A program made the translations under genes and the position numbers. From positions 524,001 to 588,000 of the forward strand of contig JAFEUB010000060.1 of assembly GCA_024529925.1 (NCBI GenBank): 64,000 nt of DNA, written 5' to 3'. This DNA comes from Ophthalmolycus amberensis (lineage: Eukaryota; Chordata; Actinopteri; Perciformes; Zoarcidae). Positions 36,652 to 48,273 of the stretch are shown piece after piece. The notes under the pieces are model-generated. The model made no database searches and was not told the origin of the DNA. It saw only the letters and a program-made list of their open reading frames with translations. Every line of letters begins with the position of its first letter. Within the stretch, counting starts at the first letter, position 1.

Positions 36652-38866
36652 ATGTTTGTTTACTAGCTGCAGTTTTGGCTGTTACTCGAGCTCTTGGCAG
36701 TTGGTTTTAATTCCGGTCATTAGAGTCGTTGCTCGGCTCCAGCTTTAGCTGTGACCTCATGGCTTCTGTTTGTTTGGCTACTTTTTGTTTTGTTTTTTTT
36801 GGGGGGGGGGACTTTTCTCTCCAGCAGAGGAGAGCTGCGTCCTATACCAGGAGGAATTTTGTTCCACCAGGGGCGTGAATAGAGACAGGCAGTGCAGCTA
36901 CCCTGGGGCCCCTCGGGTGGGGCCCGTAAAGAGAGTTGGACCTCTAACGTTGGACGGAGAGCGGCCCCCGTGAGGGCCTCAGTTTCTTCAAAGAATAACT
37001 CAAGTTCACTGGTAACATTTGCTACATATTCCCTCAAAAAGGCAAAAGATTTGTCACCTACAGATGTGCAGCGATGATTGATCATGTGACGAGGCGATAC
37101 AATATACAGTAGGCCATGTATGTATGATAACAAGCTTATACGGCTCCGCAGCTCAGCCTCGCTTCAGTTACCCAGTGGACATTATTCTTTTGTCAGTACT
37201 GCAGAACAAAATCCCCGTGTTTCAAAAAGTATTTCACCCATAGAGCATTATATTCAAAGGGACGTCTGTAGAACTGTTACCAGGACCCCTCGAACTGTAA
37301 ACAAGGTCAACTATGACTCTTGATGTTAAACATCTTTCATCCACTAGTTTTACGTTTGTAAAACTTTCCTTGAATCAAGAAAAACAATAAAAAAATCATC
37401 ATGTAAAGTCTACGGGCTGAGAGGGATCTCGCTGGCGGGAGAAACGTTTTAGTTTTGAGTAATTCTGTTGGACTGAATAGGCGCCATCTTTGGGTTCGAT
37501 ATAACAAATCCAGACGCTAAATCATCATGTCATGATTGACAAGCTGATGAAAAGCCCCAATAGGTCACCGTCTCTCATTTCTAAAAAGAAATCCACGCTG
37601 CTGCAAAAGTCTGAGGTCGCAGTTAATTAATACGATTTGTTGGGATTTAGTATTTCTGCAGTTTTTTGAAGGCGAGGTTCAAAGACACATCGCTCTTTAA
37701 TATTTGATCCATTCAGAAAAGACGCTGTTCTTTCGTTGGCAGACAAACTTTTTTTTACTAAATCTAAAGAAGTACTTGTAGTTTTGCTGCTTTTTATTGT
37801 TTTGTTTGAATTCTGACACTGCGACCGTAATTCAAGATAAAATGTGTTTCCCTCGTGCACTTTAACTGTATGGGAAGGTACATCTGCAGGAGACAGAGTT
37901 GGACATAAAACTCCTCCTGGAGCTGCTGGGAATCAAAGATTTCTCTCACTTTTCAGACTCAAACTTGATAATAAATTCTGCTACAAGACACACAGAGTGC
38001 AGAGAGACCCCGGTGGCTTTTAACTGCCCCGAGCAAACACGGCGCATTCACCGGCACGTGAGCTCGCCACGTGTTTTATGAAGCGCATGATTTTCTCCGC
38101 GCTCTCAGAATGAACCCCTGCGACCCGACGCTTGCCGTCCTCGTTCAGCTGGTGTTAGCTGAGAGTCTGAAGAAAAGAAGGGAAGGCTTCCCCTCAAGGG
38201 AGCGTAGAGCAGAGCTGCTGCGGTCCCATTGGCCCGTGGGTGGATCTCTGCTGCTCACTCGAGGCTTCCACACTCGGAGACTGTGTTTATGTCAAGAAGC
38301 AAAACGAGGGAAGACGGTAAAAGAAATGCCCCCGAGTGATGTATGTTTTCATTCTAAAGACGCCGCGACCTCTTAAAACATCCGTCGAACACTTTGTGAA
38401 CCGGAGCGACTGCGGCAGCGCCGCGGCTCGTTGTGATACCGGCACTTTGTGCACCTTTATTTCCCCCCCATGACTTCACAAGGGCTCTGTACGCCGTGAC
38501 ATCATGCACCACCCCGAGAGATGAGTCGGGAACCCTGCGGCACCGAATACTGTGTGAACAGAAATACCTTCTACCACAAACCACCTCACCAAAACAAGGA
38601 AGAACTCTGAGCAGCACGACTCTCGCCTGCTGAACCGCTAACCTCGCATGTACCGAGGCGCGTCTGTATGAATACACCGGCTTTCTGTGGAGCCCATAAA
38701 GATGCAGCGGAGGCAGCCAGGAAATGCATTTCACCTCACACTTCTGGAAATAAGTATTTAAGAACAAAGTCATACGTAAAGAAAAGTAGTGGAGCTGTTG
38801 GCTTTGAACTCAGGGTCAAATTGAAGAATCTATCAATCCAGCCAAGTCATGAACCTTGTGAATCGG

Positions 38867-38872
38867 ACACAC

Positions 38873-38903
<31 letters not shown>
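38867..38903. repeat. (CA)n microsatellite
   Basis: A CA run with one G interruption near 38877. Confidence 0.93.
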
Positions 38904-39474
38904 GTGCGTCAACATGCACACTGCACCCGAACACCGCGTGGGAGCCGACGTTACGGCACAGCTGCCTCTTCCACCCGACGCCTGAACCGTCTCCTCAGTT
39001 TCCTCCTTTTTCTTTCTTGGACTTCAGAGTTTGATCTTTGAAACACAAACACATTCACACCCCACGGCCTCTCACTCGCGCTCACACCGGGAGGACTCGG
39101 GGTTCTGCCGGTGCTCACCGGTGATTACAGCTTTTGTGCCTCTGGGAGCGTTTGGAGAAAAGCTAGCTGCACGCTTCAATGTGCAAAATGCGCCCTTGGC
39201 AAAGATTTTCTGTCAGATTCATTATGATGTTCACATTCATCATACCCCCCCCCCCAGACAAAAGCAGCAGGCTGCACACATCATCACATGTATTCGTTTA
39301 AGAAACAGTTAGCAGCCTTCAGATGCTGACGGCTGAGAGGCCGTTTGTTGTGTTTTCAGCATCGATGGATGAATGACGGTTCGGTGATTCGATCTGAACG
39401 TCTCTAATGTATTCAAAATAAGAAGAGAGCAATTCATAATTTTATCAATAGCTTGTTTTATAATAACTATTTTT

Positions 39475-39998
39475 TTAGTGCTGGGCAAAGATGAAAATAT
39501 TTAATCGCCATTAATCGCATGGATTTTTTGCGATTAATCTCATTGTTATGGCAAAGTTCAATAATGAATTATAAAGTAGTGTATTGCGCACTTTTATTTT
39601 GAAAGTACTGCTATATGAACTAAAGGGCAATAACATTTGGTTCACGAGATGCAGGCAGCATGTTTCATACTTAATGTGAATATAATTCATACTTTGTTGG
39701 CATCTTATTCTGAAAACCGGATGTTCGTCTGAAGAAACAGGATGTTGTCTCACGTTAATCTTTCCGTTAACTTTGAAAGTCCTTCGCTCGCTCCCGATCT
39801 GTGCATTTAAATGCGTTTACGGTGAATTTCAGCATATAGGTGTCTGACTATAGGATGTTTGCTGGCTTTTATCTCACTGTTCTTGTCATCCTCTTGTTGT
39901 TATGTATATGTATTGTCTCTTGTCTTTCAATTTAAAAAAATTTAAAAAAAGAATTATAATAATACATTTTAAAAAATGCGTTAACTTGCCCAGCACTA
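39475..39998. mobile_element. Miniature DNA element with GCTGGGCAA ends, about 524 bp
   Basis: Perfect 12-bp inverted ends AGTGCTGGGCAA (39477-39488) and TTGCCCAGCACT (39986-39997). An ACTATTTTT/CTATTTTT sequence flanks both sides (39466-39474 and 39998-40006), giving an 8- or 9-bp target duplication consistent with hAT; the T-run leaves the exact edge ambiguous. The left interior repeats TTAATCGC, and an AT-rich right interior has T/A runs. No transposase remains. Confidence 0.82.
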
Positions 39999-40747
39999 CT
40001 ATTTTTGTCTGGACATCCATGTCAGTTTATTCAAAAAATAAGATTAAAAAAATATGCTACATATCCCAATGAGTTATTATGGCCAGTTTAATTTGTCACC
40101 AACCTTTTCATTTCGATATATATATTTTTTTATTTTTTTTATTTTTTTTGTAGAAATTAGGATTTATTGACTAATAGCCGGTTTAATGTCCATGGTTACG
40201 TTATTTTGTCAGATTCTATCATCGACTAAACTTACCTGCTGTGTACCTGTTTTCAGATTACATATGCACGTGTCATGTTCTGTCCCACTCATTACCTGAA
40301 CCAGTATAAAAACATGAACAATGTGTGTCCTAGCATGACTGTTGCTACGACGCTCGTGGCTCTTTCTGACGTCGGTTAGCCGCCGCGCCGGAGAGAACAG
40401 AGCTCCAGGAGTCTCACTCAACGCTGCGTTGTGCACACGATGCAGGAGAACGATCACTGTGGAAATGCCGACATTAAAGACACGAGCGCTGAAATACTTG
40501 TCCCCCATCCTGGTGAAAGCAGCCACGGTGCGTGCAGAAGCGGTCTATGTACGCGTGCATGGACACGCGATACCAGCTTGATGATATTTCCCAGACTCCC
40601 ATCATCACAGGAAAGCAGTGCGTGTTAGGTTTTGGGGGTGAAGCTGGACAGACAGAGTGGAAACAGGTCGATCTGCAGACACCGGCCTCCGCGCACCAGA
40701 TGGCTACTCGTGATGCTGCCATCATGTCGTAGCAGGGATTTGATGCG

Positions 40748-40772
40748 ACACACACACACACACACACACACA
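40748..40772. repeat. (CA)n microsatellite
   Basis: About twelve CA units. Confidence 0.93.
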
Positions 40773-40896
40773 GTGGTTACGATGCCGGTTCAACGCCGCC
40801 CTGTGCCCCCCAGGTGAGAGGGCTAACGGAGCAGCTATAACCGTCACACACGTCACACAAACTATTCTAGGATCGCTCGGCCGAACACCGCCGCGG

Positions 40897-40955
40897 CCCA
40901 GGAGTGACCTCGGCCCAGGAGTGACCTCGGCTCGCGAGTGACCTCGGCTCGCGAG
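40897..40955. repeat. 17-bp tandem repeat, 3.5 copies
   Basis: Units CCCAGGAGTGACCTCGG (twice), CTCGCGAGTGACCTCGG and a partial CTCGCGAG. Each complete unit has a TGACCT half-site, the reverse complement of the nuclear-receptor half-site AGGTCA. Confidence 0.88.
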
Positions 40956-42086
40956 GTCTTTTCATCTGCGTGAAACTGCACTTTGGCTTCCAGAGCTCGA
41001 GCTTTGCTCAAGTCCCTTTTTACACAGCAGGACAGAAGTCACCGGTGAGAGTCTGACCTCAGCGAATAGTGAGTCATCTGAAACACTCAAAGTGACTTCA
41101 AAGGTGATGCGTTGCTCTCACTCTGATGAAAAAAATAAGCAATAGTCTCGTTTTTCATTGCCAATAGACAAGGTTCCTGTCTTTTGTTTTATTGTGGTGA
41201 CGCGTTGGATGTCAGAACGCACGGAGAAGCAGCTTTAGTAAAGTGAAGACGTTCCTGTGGTTACTTTTATATCTATTACTTAATCAGTCTCTCCTTCAAA
41301 CTCTCAAACAAAAGAGCATCATCGGAGCGGTGGAGAGACGAACCGAGACGTCTTTGATGAGTTTAATTTGGTTTGTGTCGAGTTTGAATGACGTGTTTTA
41401 CGATGACCAGCGAGGCTAAATGATTGTTTCTGTGAGTGAAGTCTGGTGGCTCTGGGCAGCAAATATAACGGATGTTTCTTTCAACACCTAACTCTTTGAA
41501 TCGAGGGTTTATTTTGACCAAACGAGAGTTGGTGAATGTTGGAACGGTGCGAAGGCTAACGAAGACAGTTCGGTGAGTTGATTTCACGGCGGAAATGAAC
41601 GTGTCGTGTTTCCATCACTGCTGATCAGAACTGGAGCCGATAGATACCGATCAACTGTCCGTGGAATGAATAAAGAGTGTTGCCTTTCCCTCTGAAGACA
41701 AGCGTTGCTGGCGGATGTTGTTGGCTTTGGGCTACTGAATGCAACTACATTTGTTTTCCACATTATTATTTCTTGTGTGAAGATTAATGTGTTCCGATGT
41801 GTCACCGTGAAGAAAATATTTTCCACAGTGTCTCCCAGCTCGACTCCCGCTTTCTCTCAGACAAATTGTCAACAGAACCGGAAAACATGCGTCTCTTTGC
41901 AGAAAGAGAAGTTCAGAGTTTCAGTCGTTGGAAGCATCATTTGTTGTTGTTTGTGTCACAGTGAAGAGCGGGAGAAGAGCTCGTGACAGAAGAGAGGACG
42001 GGGGGGACGGAAGGGTGGCGCTTAGAGTGAAAGAGACGTAAAAGACGAGAGGAGAACGCAAAAGGCAGACGGTGTGTTGCACAGGA

Positions 42087-42088
<2 letters not shown>

Positions 42089-42135
<47 letters not shown>
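42089..42135. repeat. (GT)n(GA)n microsatellite
   Basis: A GT run of about 40 bases is followed by three GA units. Confidence 0.94.
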
Positions 42136-42136
<1 letters not shown>

Positions 42137-42337
42137 TGCTCAATCAATAGCTCTCCAGCAGAGGGTTCAGAGGAAACTCACCCCCCCGGTTGTCTTGTGA
42201 GACTTCTTAATTATGCACGTGCTGCAATCACCTGATGTCTGTGAGGAAATGTACCGAGCCAAATTCCGGTTCTGATTAGTTGTTGCAATCACAGGGTCAG
42301 AGTGGCGGCTTCACTTTCAGGGCTGACAGATCGTTCT

Positions 42338-42415
42338 CAGTCCGAGGGCGTCAAAAAACAACACTTTGTCAAACCTCTCGCCGTCTGATACCGATGCACC
42401 AGGAACCCTTTGGCG
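42338..42415 (+). repeat. Dispersed repeat with GGGCGTCAA...CACTTTGTCA block, copy 1
   Basis: It shares the order TTCTCAxTxCxAGGGCGTCAA, ACACTTTGTCA, CTGATACCxAxGCACxA with 43640-43715, so both belong to one dispersed family. No coding content. The name is unknown to me. Confidence 0.6.
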
Positions 42416-42474
42416 TCTGACATTTTGATTATTTTAATATAAGTGACGTGTTTTCCGTCCTCCGGTTCTGCCGA

Positions 42475-42616
42475 GTGAAGTCGATGCAGAAGTGTCTAAA
42501 AACCTGCATTCTCTCTAGTGTCCACCAGGGGGCGACTCCTCTGGTTGTATAGACGTCTATGAGAAAATGACTCTACTTCTCTCTTGATTTATTACCTCAG
42601 TAAACATTGTAAACTA
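42475..42616 (+). repeat. Dispersed repeat R1, copy d (truncated)
   Basis: It begins with GAGTGAAGTCGATGCAGAAG and carries the core CCACCAGGGGGCGAC at 42522-42536. Similarity ends abruptly after AAACATTGTAAAC at 42616, where copies b and c continue. It is a 3' truncated copy. Confidence 0.75.
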
Positions 42617-43639
42617 TCATTACTACCTCTTCTTCTTTATTTTCGTGTTCTTGTTCTTTTCCTGTTTGCTTTCCAATTTGTTTCAATCCAATGTGACGAG
42701 TGGAAGCTGACACATGTTTGTATGAAGAGATATCGTACAAACTGTTGTATGACGATACGCTGCTCAGTGTAACTACATCATTCCTCCACATGTTCGTGTT
42801 AGCATAAGGATAGCTGTTAGCTTGCTGCTATACAGTTCTTGTAAATTCTTCTTCTGGGGTTTTTGTCAGTTATCAAACGACTTCCTGGCACCTCCCTCTG
42901 GACCGGAGGAGGACCGACCCTGATATGCATGTTGCTCAGGAAACAAAGACGGACCTGTGAGACACAGATGTGTGTCTGAGTGGAAATCAAAGTGTCCTCG
43001 ATCTCATCTGGATCTAATCGGATACGAGACATTCCAGATAACAAGTGGAAGTTAAGCCTGAGATTCAAATTGCATCTTTGAGGACAAAAAGTGCTTTGAG
43101 ACTCGCTGAACACTGCAGCTTTATCAGGGGGGTCCCAGCGGAGTCACTGCTCCCATCAGTGGAGCACTTACAGCTTGATAACTGGCAGCGAGGCAAGTAA
43201 ACAAACTCTTATTGGTTTGTTTCCCTCTCTCGGCATGAACGCCCCTCACTCCAACGCAATACGTCTGAAACATTGAGCCGGCGATGGCGCTATAATGAGA
43301 GCGCTTCAGGTTGGTGTGAGGGCAGCACGTTCACACGATCAACACCAGTAGTTCAGAAGGGATTCCTGACGTCCACCGCTCTCTCATGTTGCTGTTTGAT
43401 TGTACATTGTGGTGGCTATTACACACAAACACACAGCCGCTCTGCTCCATATATCTTGTGTCACTTGTAACAACTGTCTGGCCCGTCTCAAGGTCCGATT
43501 CACAAGATATCTTACGCTAATATTATAACGTTCTACAGCTGAGGGCAATTTGGCCTTTTCTTATGTTTTTCTAACCTAAACTAAGTGATTTTATTGCCTA
43601 AACCTAACCGCCGCTTCACAACGCTGACTCAGCCCGTTC
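42617..43639. other. Non-coding stretch, no gene recognised
   Basis: Short frames only; nothing recognised. Confidence 0.55.
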
Positions 43640-43910
43640 TCATTCCCAGGGCGTCAACTACTGACACTTTGTCACGCAACTGATACCAACGCACAACACT
43701 GTGAGGAGCGCACCGAGCCTTCAACCGACTATGATGCCGACCCATCCACGTCATTGTCCAACGCTCAGAGAAAGTGCTGCGGGAGCGTGACCATGTATTT
43801 TAAAGATGAAACGAGCCCACACAGGGCGGGTGGGAGTGGAGGTGGACCAGTAAAAACAAACACAGGACTCGAAGCAGGAGACCAGAGTTCATGTCCCAAA
43901 CTCTCTGACG
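43640..43910 (+). repeat. Dispersed repeat with GGGCGTCAA...CACTTTGTCA block, copy 2
   Basis: The first 75 bases are related to 42338-42415. The following part (GAGCGTGACCATGTATTTTA at 43783-43802, then AGGCGGG-like and GGACTCGAAGCAGGAGACC blocks) belongs to the same family by my recollection of fish intergenic repeats. The right boundary is approximate. Confidence 0.5.
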
Positions 43911-46309
43911 ACGCCAGTACTTTCCCTGTAGCTGCTGTGACTATTTGCGCTGGTCTTTGTGAATTGGACTGATTTTAGTGAGGCTCATTGTCATAAGAAG
44001 GGGCCAAGTTTGAGCCGAATATTTGCACATTACCTCATTTAAATACGCGCAAATAGCACGGGAACACCGCGTCAGTATTTGCTCGGCAGCCGGTTAAAGG
44101 TGCCGGTGCTTTGAGAATTCCACGTTTCTTTTTGTTGCGTTTGTGCAGGTTTAGTGGCCGTAAAATCTACCGATTGGCTGCAGCAGCTGAAGACTCAATC
44201 ACACTGGACGGAAGAGGCATTTATCAAATCAGAGGAAATCCATGACAGATAATGAGTCGCATAAATGCATTAGAAATGTTTTGCACATTGTGGTATTATT
44301 ACATTATATCATGCAGTAAACCAATTCAAATCACATTTAGTTTTCATTGATGGAGACCGAGCACTGCTGCACCTTTGACTGATGTTCACTTCTGGCATCA
44401 TGAACCGGTTATTGACTGTTGCAAATAGAAATCCGATCACTGCAGCCCTGCAGATTTCCTCTCAGTCTGCTGTTACAGCCTCCACCAATTAGAGGGTAGC
44501 ACAGTAACCGGCATGTATCCCTTGCCGGTGTCTGTGAAGCTTCTGTTATTGGGAGGGTGAGGTAATAACGAGGAGATGAGCGCAGCAGCATTTCTATCAG
44601 CTCGGCTGGGCGGTCAGAAGACTGTTCAGGGACTTCTGTGAGTAAATCAACAGGAAACAAACAAATCCAGGATTCAGCTGCACACAGCATCGTCAGTTAG
44701 CACCCATGCTAGTCTTCTTAGGGGGAACAGGGGGTCTTTAGGGGAGATGGCAGGTCAACCGATGCTACACAGAAGTTGTTTACATCGTCTCAAAGCTTAG
44801 AACCTGAGCACATAAGAACATTATGATGGAAGTATATGATCGCAATTCCTGTGCTCGCTTATGTCTCATAAGTTGTTGCATTATTTTTGAGGTTAATAGC
44901 ATTTGTTATGCAGATTTGGTGCTAAAATATAAGTTTTATAACAATGGAGAATTGATCAAAACAAAAGAAAGATCACAAATACCACATTAAGACACACAGA
45001 CCTTGAGGAACACTTCATGCTGTGATTTGGTTTCAAAAGCTTTGAAGTTTAGAGATTTCTCGATTGGATGGCGAGCACGTCTGGGCTGGAAACTGCTCAT
45101 CAACCCACTTATTGTCAATATATCTAAATCCATCCATCCTCTGACTTCTCAAGGTCTCTAGTTTGTGTTTGTAGAGTTTCATGAGGCTGTGATTCTACAA
45201 GAAGTCACAACAAGTCATTTCTTACAGCGATGTCTCAGACGGCTACTCTGATGACCAACATCCTCCCACATGAATGCAGTAGAGCTCGTTGGATTGGAGC
45301 GTCAGCTTTCCAGTCATCCCAACACGGTTTAGGTCAGAAATATTCAAATTCTACTCTTTTAGGTGGATGCAAAACTGTATTTGATGTGTCCTCTACAAGA
45401 TGTAGTTTGTTATTCATGATCAAAACACAGCACACGTCACCTTTCATCCTCAGTAGCTGTTAATTATCAACGTTCAAACCTTTTCGTTTCCGCTTTAGTC
45501 CACTTTGTCTCGGTCTGTGTTAGAATCAAGGACTTGTAATTGCGATTTGCTCTCACGCTGGCTTCGCTTTCAAAATAAGAGACGATTTGCTCAGAAATGG
45601 ACACTTCTCTCCGAGTGAAATGAAAAAGAAATCAATAGAACGTGACATTGTTGTCGGGGAGAGTGACAGACTCTGCGACCCTGAAGATGTCAGACGTTGG
45701 TCTCGGCAGCGGTGGCGGTAACTCACCGGATAACATGTCACTATTGTCTGACACGCTTTCACGATGTCGCTGAAGTCCCTGACCCAGAAAATGTTCGACA
45801 TCTCGGAGTAAACAACAAGTGCAGCAAACAAAGTGCAGAGCGGGGAAGTCACCAGCCTTCAATGTCCAACATGGAGATCTGTCTTTGCTCTTTATTCCCG
45901 TCAAACTTTTCCTCTCAAAGCAACATCTGCTGCGTTTCTCTTTTGACCAGCTGTGGTGCGTATATTGTTATAAAACAACAACAAAGGGCACCTTTTGAAT
46001 GATTAAATACTGTTGTTTGTGTACAACATTCAGCTAGAGGCTCTTTAAAGGAAGACGAATGACCCGTTAGCAGCTCCTGTTTGCAGTGAACCTCTTAATG
46101 CACAAGTATCACTGGATTACTGCGACATGTTGAGCTCTGCAGTCTTTATTTTAGAAGTGGATTTATGGACGTTTATCCTGGATAATGATATCCTCACTGA
46201 ATGAGTCTAGCAGGGGATGCACTAAATGTGAATAATATTACAAAATAATAATAATAATAAAGATAATGATACATTGTTATAACAATGCTACTACTAATAA
46301 TAATAGTAA
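43911..46309. other. Non-coding stretch ending in a TAA-rich microsatellite
   Basis: No exon was recognised. The last 85 bases (46225-46309) are dominated by AAT/TAA repeats, into which the first array copy is inserted. Confidence 0.55.
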
Positions 46310-48273
46310 TTAAAGCTGCGAGCAGCGATGGGCGGGCCCTCGCAATATGCACGTCGGGGTGCCGGCGGGACTCCGGCCTGCGCGGCCGAGAACGTCCGCG
46401 ACCGTCGGACGGCGCGAGGACTCTGGTTGATGCTGCCATTCAGTTCTGTGACCGTCGGACACTGCATGCAGGTTTAGAGCATGGCCCCAATATACTTTTA
46501 TTTAAGTCCACATGTGATACATGTTCCTACCAAATTTCATACATCTAGGTGAAACGTACTGCGAGGGCTGCTTCGTTGAAATTTTGTAGGGGGCGCTATT
46601 GAGCCGATTTGCCACTCTAAACCAATAAAATCATATTATATAACTACATTTTGGGCTTCAAATGTGTATGGCAAGTTTGCTTATGTTTTGAGCATGTTTA
46701 GCCCCTCAAAACACCTTAATATTTCATGGTGAAGAATGCGTCGCCACGGCAACAGCTTTTCACGAAACAACAAGCTTTGAGTAACTTTTCATCACAAAGG
46801 TCAATAGACTGTACCGACCAAATTTGAAGTTGATCTGATTAATTCCCTAGGAGGAGTTCGTTAAAGTGCAGCGCCTGGAAATGACAAAAACGACACTAGA
46901 AATTCATAAGAAATGCAAAATGTCTGACTTCCGGTTGGGTTTAGAGCATGGCCCCAAGAGACTTTTATTGAAGTCCACATGTGATACATGTTCCTACCAC
47001 ATTTCATACATCTAGGTCAAACATACTGCGAGGGCTGCTTCGTTGAAATTTTGTAGGGGGCGCTATTGAGCCGATTTGCCACTCTGAACCAATAAAATCA
47101 TATTGTCCAACTACATTTCGGCCTTGTAATCTGCTTGCCAAGTTTGCTTATGTTTCGAGCATTTTTAGCCTCTCAAAATGACCTTCGTTGCTAACGGCGA
47201 AGACTGCATCGCCACGACAACGGCGTTCGACGAAACATCAAAAGCTTCATGATCTGGCATTATGAACTTCTTCTATTTGTGTGGAACAAATTTGATATTG
47301 ATTTGATTTACCTACTAAGAGAAACAAGCCAAAGTATAAAGACTTTAACTTCCTGTTACCAGTAGGTGGCGCTATGACTATAATTCAAAATTGGCCTGCG
47401 GATGTCTTCAGGCCTGGAGTCTAATCAAGCACGTGAAATCTGGTAAAGATCTGATGATGTGGAGTCGAGATACATCAGTTTATTCGTTCATGGCGAAGGA
47501 TCGAAATTCGCCGAGCCGCCACGTCGCCGCCCTTCAGTAACTTCTTACAATCTTCACAATGAAGCATTATCAAGGTCTTAAGGCTTTTCTGACAACATTT
47601 GAGAGGGATCTGATTAATCTGTGAGGAGCAGGATGTCAAAGTACACAGCGTACAACTTCCGGTTGCCACTAGGTGGCGCTATCACTATGATTCTAAATTA
47701 TCATATAGATGTGTTCCGAGTCGGGATGTTATGACATACGAGAGATTTGGAGCAGATTCGACAATGTACGGCCGAGTTACAACAACTTCCTGTTTCGTGG
47801 CGAATGGTGTTTTTTTGACGCCACGCCACGGCCACATAGTTCGATAACTTTTTGATCTTTGAGTAAGTTTTCACTGCCAAGGTCTCAAGAGCAGACTAGC
47901 CGAATCTGAAGTCAATCGGGTCAAATCTCTGGGAGGAGTTCGTTAAAGTATGACGCCTTGAAACGGTCAAAAAACGTCATAAAAGTAAAAATGGCCGACT
48001 TCCTGTTTGGTTTAGAGAAAACTTCCAAGAGGATTTTTTGTGCGTCTCATCACGTTCCACATACGCACCAAATTTCATACAGCTGGGTGAAACCTGATGT
48101 TGGGGCTATTCAATAGGGGGCGCTAGCGAGCCAATATTTCATACCGCAGCTGGACACCCCAATCAGACTGCAATTTTCGCAAATTCTGGCTTACGTGCCA
48201 AATTTCACAAAATTCCCAATATCCCAAGCACCTCCTTTTTGCCATGAAAGTGGAAAAATAATCAGAAGAATAA
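46310..48273 (+). mobile_element. Array element copy 1 (head and body, tail displaced)
   Basis: It is inserted after ...ATAGTAA in a TAA microsatellite. CTCF core matches are CCAGTAGGTGGCGCT at 47359-47373 and CCACTAGGTGGCGCT at 47666-47680, with the shorter AGGGGGCGCTA at 46588, 47055 and 48115. It ends in ...AGAATAA, where copy 2 begins. Its own tail is not seen in the window. It differs from most other copies in module A (for example TTGGGCTTCAAATGTGTATG near 46652). Confidence 0.88.

Larger units (their letters stand above)
35891..39474. other. Non-coding stretch, no gene recognised
   Basis: It contains a CT run (36614-36651), a CA run (38867-38903) and, near 36869, CAGGGGCGTGAATAGAGACA, which resembles a hAT-type left end without an identified partner. 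The block after it (GGGGCCCCTCGGGTGGGGCC, 36899-36918) is typical of dispersed fish repeats. No exon was recognised. Confidence 0.55.
40007..42337. other. Non-coding stretch, no gene recognised
   Basis: It holds CA and GT microsatellites (40748-40772, 42089-42135) and a small 17-bp tandem (40897-40955). A 105-codon minus frame and a 79-codon plus frame overlap at 40209-40581; neither has a recognisable domain. Confidence 0.55.

Noticed and set aside
36869..37115. Another hAT MITE starting CAGGGGCGTGAATAGAGACA
   Set aside because: No partner end or target duplication could be found downstream.
38071..38376. 101-codon frame as a possible exon
   Set aside because: No recognised motif, no flanking splice pair, and an overlapping antisense frame of similar quality nearby.
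18381..46330. Possible kinship of R1 and the array element because both contain TTAAAGCTGC
   Set aside because: Only ten bases agree; sequences on both sides differ, so I treat this as chance.
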